Shown here piece after piece: positions 56,944 to 64,000 of a DNA stretch of 64,000 bases. Positions within the stretch are counted from its first letter, which is position 1. Each line of letters begins with the position of its first letter. The stretch spans positions 248,001 through 312,000 of the forward strand of contig NZ_WTEY01000002.1 in the NCBI RefSeq assembly GCF_009795805.1. Direction: 5' to 3'. The position numbers and the translations under genes are program-made. The stretch is from Gilliamella sp. Pra-s52 (lineage in GTDB: Bacteria; Pseudomonadota; Gammaproteobacteria; Enterobacterales; Orbaceae). The notes beneath the pieces were generated by a model, which searched no databases, was not told the DNA's origin, and saw only the letters and a list, made by a program, of their open reading frames with translations.

Positions 56944-58008
56944 TCACACATACCCTAAAGATTTTATTTTCTGATTGACATTATCGGGAAAGATAGTTTG
57001 GCTCCAAAGCCGCTCACTTAAAGAGAGCAATGATTCTTTTTGACCAGCAACAATCCAGTTAGCTAGTGCTGTCGCCACATCGGGATAAACAATGGGCATT
57101 GGTGATGGTAAATCAAGCCAATACTTAAGTTTGATACTGTTTAAATTTTCCATCACAGTTGCCATATCAAGTGACTGCAAACATTGCGCATTATAAATTT
57201 GTTCAAATTGCCCCGAAACTGGTTTAGTAAGAATCTTTTTGCCAAGCGTTAATGCTTCAGAAATCAATGCAAAACCTGTATTTGAAATAATACCAGAACA
57301 ACTCACTAACGCTTTGGTAAAATTATCACGACCAAGGGGCTGAAAATGAATATTGCCTTGTTGTGATTCTAACTTTATATCAGGATGAAAACAGATAAAT
57401 TGATGATGCTGAAATTGTTTTAACATCGCAATGATTTTATCTAAGCTCTCAAATGGCAAATAAACCACAATATTGCCATCTTCTGTTGGTATTGCTTGGA
57501 ATGAATCGATCATTGGTGGTAACAACTTATGCCCAAAATGAAACCAGTGTAGACCAATTGGCTTAGTAACAGGCGCATAATATTTCATAATAACATTAGC
57601 GACTAATCCATATTCTTTAGGTTTCAGATATTGGCATACAGCTTGATTGCTTATTCCTAAACATTCACGATTCTGGTGATGCGCTGCCCAAGCACTAACT
57701 GGCTCAAAATCACTAATAATGCAATCATACTTCGACAAATCAAGCTCACGCACATCTTTTATCAACCTAAAAGCTCGAATTCGTTGCACAGTTTTACGAA
57801 AATTTATTTTACCATTAAGCGTAGCAAAGGTGACGCCACGATAAGTCTTATAATCGCCAAAGTCTTGCATATCAAAATAGTCTTTAGGATCACGACCACT
57901 AAAAATATAATCAACGTCAGCTCCAACCTTTTTCAGTGCTTTAGCTAAAGTTCTACAACGACTGACATGGCCATTTCCTGTTCCTTGAACACCAAAAAGA
58001 ATTTTCAT
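56944..58008 (-). CDS. MJ1255/VC2487-type glycosyltransferase-like protein
   Basis: A 354-residue protein of the conserved MJ1255 family with a GT-B, MurG-like fold. The N terminus KILFGVQGTGNGHVSRCRTLAKAL and the C-terminal nucleotide-sugar site (SCSGIISNTGFALISEALTLGKKILTKP) support a glycosyltransferase fold. Substrate is unknown. I start at ATG 58008 instead of a TTG at 58026. It lies 10 bases upstream of folA on the same strand and probably shares its transcript. Confidence 0.78.
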   Translation of the reverse strand: MKILFGVQGTGNGHVSRCRTLAKALKKVGADVDYIFSGRDPKDYFDMQDFGDYKTYRGVTFATLNGKINFRKTVQRIRAFRLIKDVRELDLSKYDCIISDFEPVSAWAAHHQNRECLGISNQAVCQYLKPKEYGLVANVIMKYYAPVTKPIGLHWFHFGHKLLPPMIDSFQAIPTEDGNIVVYLPFESLDKIIAMLKQFQHHQFICFHPDIKLESQQGNIHFQPLGRDNFTKALVSCSGIISNTGFALISEALTLGKKILTKPVSGQFEQIYNAQCLQSLDMATVMENLNSIKLKYWLDLPSPMPIVYPDVATALANWIVAGQKESLLSLSERLWSQTIFPDNVNQKIKSLGYV

Positions 58009-58214
58009 ATCAATATTATTTACCAATTATTACTGATAAATATCATACCAGAACACTTTATAATTATCTTATTTTTTTGCCACATAAACTTAAAATTTTA
58101 ACATTATTTAATGATTGATAGATAAATCGACAAACTGATACAATTAAATTAAACTACTTACATTAAAGTGATGTTCAAACTTTAAGTAGAACAGTTATTT
58201 ATTTTACGAAAATA

Positions 58215-58604
58215 GTGAGAGCTCAAGTGCCCATAAACCTTAAAAATAAATCAATTTGCTTAATAGTTGTATTGGCGTCAATACTATTTTGGTTTATTTA
58301 CTCTTCATGGCACTTATCTAATTTATCATTATCATCGCCTTTAACTTGTCATACTGCTTGTTCCTCATCTGTAGTAACGACCAAACACACATCCCTTTCT
58401 CATCAGCAAGATTTGATTTTGCAAAAAAAACCAGTTATGTCGGCTTGTGCTTTATTTTATCAATGTTCAACATGCAGTATTTTAGATTCTAATTTCCCTC
58501 TAAAACTTTATATCTCGTCTGGCAGTGAACGATATCTGCCTATAAAGCCTATTCCACAATATAACGAATTTGTTCCAGAGTTAAGACCACCGCAAACTGT
58601 TTAA
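58215..58604 (+). CDS. Cys-rich membrane-anchored protein next to multicopper oxidase
   Basis: I do not recognise this 129-residue protein. It starts at GTG 58215 (another GTG at 58227 is possible). One membrane segment spans about residues 13-33. The outer part has five cysteines in CHTAC and CALFYQCSTC and a His/Ser-rich stretch (TKHTSLSHQQD), then a proline-rich end. Such spacing could bind metal, and it lies 122 bases upstream of a multicopper oxidase gene, so a role in copper handling is possible but unproven. Confidence 0.6.
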   Translation: MRAQVPINLKNKSICLIVVLASILFWFIYSSWHLSNLSLSSPLTCHTACSSSVVTTKHTSLSHQQDLILQKKPVMSACALFYQCSTCSILDSNFPLKLYISSGSERYLPIKPIPQYNEFVPELRPPQTV

Positions 58605-58657
58605 TTGATTTATGTAAATAAAAGCAGTAAGTAACACAACACACAATCACCGAAATG

Positions 58658-58682
58658 ATGTTGATATTTGTTTTATCAACAT
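58658..58682. other. Palindrome upstream of the multicopper oxidase gene
   Basis: ATGTTGATA and TATCAACAT form nine pairs around TTTGTTT, 45 bases before the oxidase start. It lacks a T run; it may be an operator. It does not look like a CueR site. Confidence 0.35.
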
Positions 58683-58726
58683 AATCATTAAGTTATTGTT
58701 AAATTTAACTATTTTTGAGGAATATT

Positions 58727-60265
58727 ATGAAACGTCGAAATTTTTTGATGAATATTACCGCGGCTATCGGTGGACTGGTCGCAACTAAAGCTATAGCCAA
58801 AATAGATCACAACAACATGCATAACATGGTGTGCGATATTAATTCTGATGAATGTCAAAAAGGGGATGGTACGCACCAACACATGAACATGAATAACAAT
58901 CAAATGCCACAAAAACTCCTACCGACTTCAGCACTACCACAAGGAATGGATTTACCAACTTTGACCAACTTAAAAAATGACAGCAACCAAAAAGGATTTT
59001 TTGAAGCAACATTATATCTAAAACCAACAAAAATAGCCTTAACTCCGAATTTAATCACGGAATTTTGGACCTATAATGGAATGACACCCGGCCCTAAAAT
59101 CGAAGTATTTGAAGAAGATCATGTCAAAATCACTGTGAAAAATGAACTAACTCAACCAACGACAGTTCATTGGCATGGTTTGCTCATTCCATCCGATCAA
59201 GACGGCAACCCACAAAACGAAATTCCAGCAGGAGGCAGTCGAACTTATGAATTTACCATTCCTAAAGGGTCTGCAGGCACTTATTGGTACCATCCTCACG
59301 GGCACAATACAGTAGCCGAACAAGTTTATCGCGGTTTAGCCGGCACATTTATTGTTCGCAGCAAACACGATCCACTAACACCAATCCCTGAACAAAATTG
59401 GTTCTTTTCGGATCTAAAATTAACCGACAAAGGTCAAATTGCTGATAACTCAATGGTCGATTGGATGAATGGACGTGAAGGCCAATTTGTATTGATCAAC
59501 GGCAGTTACCGCCCAAAAATCAAAATAGGTTCAGCCACACGTATCCGAGTATGGAATGCGTGTTCAGGTCGATATCTTAATCTTTCTATCCCTAATTGCG
59601 ATGTCTATTTAGTGGGCACTGATGGCGGACTATTAGCAAAACCTTATCTACTGACCAAACCCTTATTATTAACACCCGCTGAACGTGCTGAATTAGTCAT
59701 CATGCCAAAACAAACTGGTACTGTCTATCTGCAATCAATCGGATACGATCGCAATAAAATGGGCAATGTACCACCAGAACAAGATATAATACTGGGCGAG
59801 TTAGTACTGACTAAATCCGATCCGATCACCTTACCAAACACATTAAACCAACTACCTAACATGGGGCCGGCTGTCGCCCATAAATTACTGGAATACACCG
59901 AAGTAATGGACATGAAACAGCCACATGGTGGTATGTTGTTTTTAATTAATGGCAAACGTCATGATATGTCGCGAATTGATCTAAAAAGCAAAATTCACGA
60001 TATTGAAGAATGGACAATATTCAATAACTCCCATATGGATCACAACTTCCACATCCATGGCGCACAGTTTATTGTACAAACACACGAATTAAATGGTAAA
60101 AAAACTCAGCCAGACTATATTGCCTTAAAAGATACCATTAATTTACGACCACACGAAAAACTCACCATCAAAATACAGCAAAACCTTCCTGGGCTTCGCA
60201 TGTATCACTGTCACATTATTGAACATGAAACACTCGGCATGATGGGGCAATTAATGGTGGAATAA
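58727..60265 (+). CDS. Tat-exported multicopper oxidase (CueO-like)
   Basis: Predicted periplasmic cuprous oxidase of 512 residues. The twin-arginine signal KRRNFL opens the protein, started at ATG 58727 after GAGGAA. Copper motifs are HWHGL, WYHPHGH, HNFHIHGAQF and HCHIIEHETLGMM, covering the type 1 and trinuclear sites. E. coli CueO has a long Met-rich insert before the third copper motif; here it is absent, while the first 60 residues of the mature protein are rich in His, Met, Asn and Cys. Copper tolerance is the likely role; the exact substrate is uncertain. Confidence 0.88.
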   Translation: MKRRNFLMNITAAIGGLVATKAIAKIDHNNMHNMVCDINSDECQKGDGTHQHMNMNNNQMPQKLLPTSALPQGMDLPTLTNLKNDSNQKGFFEATLYLKPTKIALTPNLITEFWTYNGMTPGPKIEVFEEDHVKITVKNELTQPTTVHWHGLLIPSDQDGNPQNEIPAGGSRTYEFTIPKGSAGTYWYHPHGHNTVAEQVYRGLAGTFIVRSKHDPLTPIPEQNWFFSDLKLTDKGQIADNSMVDWMNGREGQFVLINGSYRPKIKIGSATRIRVWNACSGRYLNLSIPNCDVYLVGTDGGLLAKPYLLTKPLLLTPAERAELVIMPKQTGTVYLQSIGYDRNKMGNVPPEQDIILGELVLTKSDPITLPNTLNQLPNMGPAVAHKLLEYTEVMDMKQPHGGMLFLINGKRHDMSRIDLKSKIHDIEEWTIFNNSHMDHNFHIHGAQFIVQTHELNGKKTQPDYIALKDTINLRPHEKLTIKIQQNLPGLRMYHCHIIEHETLGMMGQLMVE

Positions 60266-60333
60266 TATTCCCCCCTACTTTCTTTCCTTAATTCAACGCT
60301 TAATATGATTGGATTAAGGGAAGATAAATGAAC

Positions 60334-60375
60334 AAAAACTCGCTTATTACTACCGAAAAAAGCGAGTTTTTATAA
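60334..60375 (+). terminator. Terminator after the multicopper oxidase gene
   Basis: Twelve perfect pairs (AAAAACTCGCTT and complement) around a 14-base loop, ending in TTTTTAT. Confidence 0.85.
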
Positions 60376-60396
60376 GCCTATCCACTTATTAAAATT

Positions 60397-60435
60397 CCTT
60401 TTATTAAATTATTCCCCTTGTAATAAAGGTTTTTT
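60397..60435 (+). terminator. Second terminator-like hairpin before secM
   Basis: CCTTTTATTA and TAATAAAGG pair with one bulged base around a 14-base loop, followed by a T6 run. It may insulate secM-secA from the oxidase gene. Confidence 0.55.
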
Positions 60436-60467
60436 ATTTTGCTAAAAAATGCTAAAATGCGCGGATT

Positions 60468-60812
60468 ATGGTCGTCATTAATTATTGGCAAAAACTCAGC
60501 AAACGGTTGATTATCAAAACCGCTTTATCGCACTTATTATTAGGTGTGATTGCTGCTGGATTTGGTTTATGTCAAAACGAAGCGCTGCCGTCAGAATCGG
60601 ATGTTTCTCAAAGTGGAATCATGACAATTACATCAATTGTACAAGATCACCAAGAAACAGCCCCAAAACAGTCACAAACGCTAGCACATACCCAAAAACA
60701 GCATATTACAGCATTTTTAATAACGCCTAATTATGATGATCTTTCCCCTAGCAAAGCAATCCGACTATCTCCTTACAACGGCATACGCGCTGGGCCAAAA
60801 ACGACCTGTTAG
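60468..60812 (+). CDS. secM: SecM-like secretion monitor / arrest peptide
   Basis: A 114-residue exported protein directly upstream of secA. The N terminus has a signal sequence with HLLLGVIAAGFGL, which resembles E. coli SecM (HLLLGMVAASLGL). The C terminus ends NGIRAGP and five more residues, retaining the ribosome-arrest core GIRAGP. The E. coli upstream arrest residues differ: W155 aligns with Arg and F150 with Pro, and I156 with Leu. The protein is 56 residues shorter than E. coli SecM. Stalling when export is slow would expose secA for translation (known for E. coli, inferred here). Confidence 0.88.
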   Translation: MVVINYWQKLSKRLIIKTALSHLLLGVIAAGFGLCQNEALPSESDVSQSGIMTITSIVQDHQETAPKQSQTLAHTQKQHITAFLITPNYDDLSPSKAIRLSPYNGIRAGPKTTC

Positions 60813-60889
60813 AATTTACACTCAAATAAAACTAATTTTTATACAAGACGAATGCCTTAAAATCCGTATTAAAAAACAAGAGAAAAGTT

Positions 60890-63619
60890 ATGTTATTAAA
60901 GTTATTAACAAAAGTATTTGGTAGCCGCAATGAGCGCGTATTAAAAAACATGCGTAAGCGAGTAGAAAGAATCAACGCCCTTGAACCTGCAATGGAAGCA
61001 TTATCAGATGCTGAGCTTAAAGCCAAAACCACAGAATTCCAACAAAAGATTGCAGAAGGAACTCAATTAGACGATATTTTAGAAGAAGCCTTTGCCGTAG
61101 TGCGTGAAGCAAGTAAACGTGTATTTGGTATGCGTCATTTTGATGTACAGCTAATCGGCGGTATGGTATTAAACGAACGTTGCATTGCTGAAATGCGTAC
61201 TGGTGAAGGTAAAACCTTAACAGCAACATTACCAGCTTATTTAAATGCTTTAACAGGCAAAGGGGTACATGTCATTACCGTTAATGACTATTTAGCACAA
61301 CGCGATGCTGAAAATAACCGCCCGTTATTCGAATTTTTAGGGTTAACCGTTGGCATCAACCTACCAAACATGCCGCCACACGAAAAACGTGATGCCTACA
61401 ATGCTGATATCACCTATGGTACCAACAACGAATATGGCTTTGATTACCTACGTGATAACATGGTATTTAACAAAGAATCACGCGTACAGCGCCCACTACA
61501 TTACGCTTTAGTCGATGAGGTTGACTCAATTCTTATTGACGAAGCCAGAACGCCACTGATCATTTCAGGACAAGCAGAAGACAGCTCAGACAAATACATT
61601 AGTGTCGACAAAATAATTCCACACCTAGTTCGACAAGAAAAAGAAGATTCTGAACAATTTCAAGGCGATGGCGACTTTTCGATTGACGAAAAATCCCGTC
61701 AAGTTAACTTAACAGAGCGTGGATTAATTAAAGTTGAAGAATTGCTCATAAAACAAGGCATCATGAAAGGTGAAGAATCACTTTATGCACCAAGCAACAT
61801 CGTATTAATGCATCATGTCAATGCCGCCCTACGCGCCCATCACCTATTCCACCGAGACGTTGATTATATTGTTAAAGACAATGAAATTATCATTGTTGAC
61901 GAACATACTGGCCGGACCATGGATGGTCGTCGTTGGTCTGATGGCTTACACCAAGCGGTTGAAGCCAAAGAGCACGTTAAAATCCAAAACGAAAACCAAA
62001 CACTGGCTTCAATCACCTTCCAAAACTATTTCCGCTTATACGAAAAACTAGCTGGAATGACAGGTACAGCAGATACTGAAGCATTTGAGTTTAACCAAAT
62101 TTATGGTTTAGATACCATCGTTATCCCAACCAATCGCCCAATGCAACGAAAAGATCAATCCGATCTTGTCTACATGACCGAAAAAGAAAAAATCAATGCA
62201 ATTGTGGCTGATGTACAGGAATGTGTAAAACGCGGACAACCTGTCCTTGTTGGTACCGCCTCGATCGAAAAATCAGAGCTCGTATCGCAAGCGTTCAAAA
62301 AAGCAGGCATTAAACACAATGTTTTAAATGCTAAATTTCACGCTCAAGAAGCTGAAATTATTGCTAATGCCGGTAGCAAAGGCGCAGTCACCATTGCCAC
62401 CAACATGGCTGGGCGTGGTACCGACATTATGCTAGGCGGAAACTGGCAAAACGAAATAGCAAAACTAGAAAACCCAACGCCAGAAGACATTGAAAAAGCC
62501 AAACAAGCTTGGCAAGCAAGACACGAAGAAGTGATTGCACTAGGAGGGCTATATATTTTAGGTACTGAGCGTCATGAATCACGTCGTATCGACAACCAAT
62601 TGCGTGGTCGTGCTGGCCGTCAAGGTGACCCTGGGGCTTCACGTTTTTACCTATCGCTTGAAGATCCATTAATGCGAATCTTTGCATCAGACCGCATTGG
62701 CGGCATGATGCGAAAACTAGGCATGAAAGAAGGCGAAGCCATTGAACACCCATGGGTAACCAAAGCCATTGCCAACGCACAAAAGAAAGTTGAAAGTCGT
62801 AACTTTGATATTCGTAAACAACTTCTAGAATATGACGATGTTGCCAACGATCAACGTAAAGTAATCTACCAAGAGCGAAACGGATTACTTGATAACAGCG
62901 ACATAAAAGAGACCATAGACTCGATCCGAGGTGATGTATTTAACGCCTTAATCGACCAATACATTCCACCACAATCGATTGAAGAAATGTGGGATATTCC
63001 GGGGCTGGAATCGGCACTAAAAACAGACTTTGACTTAGATTTACCTATAGCAAAATGGTTAGATGAAGAGCAAAATCTGCATGAAGAAACCCTGCGTGAA
63101 CGTATTTTACAAATGGCGCAAGACCGATACCTAGAAAAAGAAAACACCGCAGGCGCTGAAGCATTTAGACATTTTGAAAAAAGCGTCATGCTACAAACGC
63201 TTGATACACTATGGAAAGAGCATTTAGCCTCGATGGATTACTTACGCCAAGGTATCCACTTACGCGGTTACGCACAAAAAGATCCAAAACAAGAATATAA
63301 ACGAGAATCATTTAATATGTTTGCTAGCATGTTAGAATCGTTAAAATATGATGTTATTGGTATTTTAAGCCGTGTACAAATTCGCTCACAAGAAGAAGTC
63401 GACGAAGCAGAACGCCAACGCCTTGCCGAAATGGAAAAATTAATGGCTAAACAGCAAGCTAACCATGAATCACTAGCAGGCATGAGTGGTGAAAGTGAAG
63501 CGCAGCCAACTGGAGCACCACAACCCATGGTGAGAGCACAAGCCAAAGTAGGACGCAACGATCCATGCCCTTGCGGTTCAGGTAAAAAATATAAACATTG
63601 TCATGGCGCTGTTAATTAA
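60890..63619 (+). CDS. secA: Protein translocase ATPase SecA
   Basis: Motor of the Sec pathway, 909 residues (E. coli 901). Walker A MRTGEGKT and the DEAD-like [13 protein letters not shown] are in the first nucleotide domain, followed by the preprotein cross-linking region, the second nucleotide domain ([34 protein letters not shown]) and the C-terminal zinc site [14 protein letters not shown] that binds SecB. It lies 77 bases after secM and is probably controlled by it. Confidence 0.98.
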   Translation: MLLKLLTKVFGSRNERVLKNMRKRVERINALEPAMEALSDAELKAKTTEFQQKIAEGTQLDDILEEAFAVVREASKRVFGMRHFDVQLIGGMVLNERCIAEMRTGEGKTLTATLPAYLNALTGKGVHVITVNDYLAQRDAENNRPLFEFLGLTVGINLPNMPPHEKRDAYNADITYGTNNEYGFDYLRDNMVFNKESRVQRPLHYALVDEVDSILIDEARTPLIISGQAEDSSDKYISVDKIIPHLVRQEKEDSEQFQGDGDFSIDEKSRQVNLTERGLIKVEELLIKQGIMKGEESLYAPSNIVLMHHVNAALRAHHLFHRDVDYIVKDNEIIIVDEHTGRTMDGRRWSDGLHQAVEAKEHVKIQNENQTLASITFQNYFRLYEKLAGMTGTADTEAFEFNQIYGLDTIVIPTNRPMQRKDQSDLVYMTEKEKINAIVADVQECVKRGQPVLVGTASIEKSELVSQAFKKAGIKHNVLNAKFHAQEAEIIANAGSKGAVTIATNMAGRGTDIMLGGNWQNEIAKLENPTPEDIEKAKQAWQARHEEVIALGGLYILGTERHESRRIDNQLRGRAGRQGDPGASRFYLSLEDPLMRIFASDRIGGMMRKLGMKEGEAIEHPWVTKAIANAQKKVESRNFDIRKQLLEYDDVANDQRKVIYQERNGLLDNSDIKETIDSIRGDVFNALIDQYIPPQSIEEMWDIPGLESALKTDFDLDLPIAKWLDEEQNLHEETLRERILQMAQDRYLEKENTAGAEAFRHFEKSVMLQTLDTLWKEHLASMDYLRQGIHLRGYAQKDPKQEYKRESFNMFASMLESLKYDVIGILSRVQIRSQEEVDEAERQRLAEMEKLMAKQQANHESLAGMSGESEAQPTGAPQPMVRAQAKVGRNDPCPCGSGKKYKHCHGAVN

Positions 63620-63654
63620 GACAAAAATTTAGTATTATCAAATAAATTGATGTT

Positions 63655-63682
63655 TAAATCACCGATGAAAGTCGGTGATTTA
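63655..63682 (+). terminator. Hairpin after secA
   Basis: Eleven perfect pairs (TAAATCACCGA and complement), loop TGAAAG. It is followed by an A-rich, not T-rich, sequence, so termination may be partial and mutT may be read from the same transcript. Confidence 0.6.
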
Positions 63683-63736
63683 ATAAAAAGGAAAAATGCT
63701 CTCTTTCCCTAAATTTATAGATAAACAGACAGAATT

Positions 63737-64000
63737 ATGAAAAAACATACTGAAATTGCTGTAGGTATTATTCGTTCACAAAATTGTCAAATTTTTATTA
63801 CCCAACGCGGTGAAGATTCTCATCTTGCTGGTTTTTGGGAATTCCCCGGAGGGAAAATAGAAGCCCACGAAACCCCATATCAAACCTTACAACGAGAAAT
63901 CGCCGAAGAAGTTGACATCCATATTCATCAAGCCCAGTTTTTAAAAGTTTTTGAGCACAGTTATGAAGACCGAGATATCACCATTCATGCCTATTTGGTT
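63737..64000 (+). CDS. mutT: 8-oxo-dGTP diphosphatase (3' end missing)
   Basis: Nudix hydrolase that removes oxidised GTP precursors. Eighty-eight codons are in the window, out of about 130. The start MKKHTEIAVGII and QRGEDSHLAGFWEFPGGKIE match MutT. The Nudix box reads GKIEAHETPYQTLQREIAEE, then VDI, where the usual final Gly is Asp. The secM-secA-mutT order is that of E. coli. Confidence 0.93.
   Translation, partial: MKKHTEIAVGIIRSQNCQIFITQRGEDSHLAGFWEFPGGKIEAHETPYQTLQREIAEEVDIHIHQAQFLKVFEHSYEDRDITIHAYLV

Noticed and set aside
58605-58726. CueR operator before the multicopper oxidase
   Set aside because: No MerR-type dyad with a 19-20 base promoter spacer was found; the palindrome at 58658-58682 has a different sequence.
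60870-60890. Classical sequestration of the secA ribosome site by secM RNA
   Set aside because: No upstream segment complementary to the AAGAGAAAAG region was found; only a helix further upstream could be supported.
1-64000. Mobile elements, CRISPR arrays, rRNA or tRNA genes
   Set aside because: No transposase, integrase or phage genes, no regularly spaced repeats, and no tRNA cloverleaf or rRNA sequence were seen on reading both strands; a tRNAscan or Infernal run would settle this.

Overview
The window is a stretch of AT-rich gammaproteobacterial chromosome. Most proteins align along their full length with Escherichia coli counterparts, and several local gene orders match enterobacteria: mlaFEDCB-ibaG, yhcB-degQ-degS, metB/metJ divergent, secM-secA-mutT, rlmD-relA, and galETKM. 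The low GC, the retention of a DciA-type helicase-loader gene, and a carbon diet of citrate, hexuronates and lactose/galactose suggest a host-associated relative of the Enterobacterales. Orbaceae (Gilliamella/Orbus type) is my best guess; this is inference. No rRNA, tRNA, insertion sequence, prophage or CRISPR array was seen.

Layout. 1-12.6 kb: end of pepN, a rhodanese, the methionine importer (metQ facing away from metNI), the Mla phospholipid-transport operon, ibaG, prlC, and the 16S rRNA modifiers rsmJ and rsuA. 12.6-17.9 kb: an outer-membrane beta-barrel with tandem decamers at its start codon, ftsK, and citG. 17.9-20.2 kb: a two-gene RNA-repair operon (ATP-dependent RNA ligase, then HD-phosphoesterase/polynucleotide kinase) with its own promoter, a tiny leader ORF and a structured leader. 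20.4-29.6 kb: a citrate fermentation locus with a CitA/CitB-type two-component system, a 2-hydroxycarboxylate transporter, an FAH-family enzyme, and citC-D-E-F-X. 29.7-31.7 kb: metB and metJ around a multi-box MetJ operator, then rpmE. 31.8-35.3 kb: degS, degQ, yhcB, dciA. 35.6-40.8 kb: gntP, a frameshifted uxuB, uxuR and uxuA for fructuronate/mannonate use. 41-46 kb: a DUF3597 protein, pth, prs, trmB, nfsA, and a glucose-1-phosphatase homologue without a signal peptide. 46-52 kb: lacY-galE-galT-galK-galM behind a GalR/CRP control region resembling E. coli galP1. 52.2-58 kb: coaD, rlmD, relA, folA, a glycosyltransferase-like gene. 58.2-64 kb: a Cys-rich membrane protein, a Tat-exported multicopper oxidase, secM, secA, start of mutT.

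How it fits together. Three sugar/acid loci (citrate, hexuronate, lactose-galactose) each carry a CRP-like site upstream, so they are probably catabolite controlled. Citrate would enter by the 2-HCT carrier and be cleaved by CitDEF to acetate and oxaloacetate, with the FAH-family protein the best local candidate for handling oxaloacetate; citG, needed for the lyase prosthetic group, lies about 8 kb away beside ftsK. The most unusual items are the RNA-repair operon with its leader, the exact 7-bp duplication that breaks uxuB, a short SecM that keeps GIRAGP but lacks the upstream F and W, the apparently cytoplasmic Agp homologue, the decamer repeats before the porin-like gene, and a dispersed 24-nt intergenic repeat tied to a long inverted repeat after galM.
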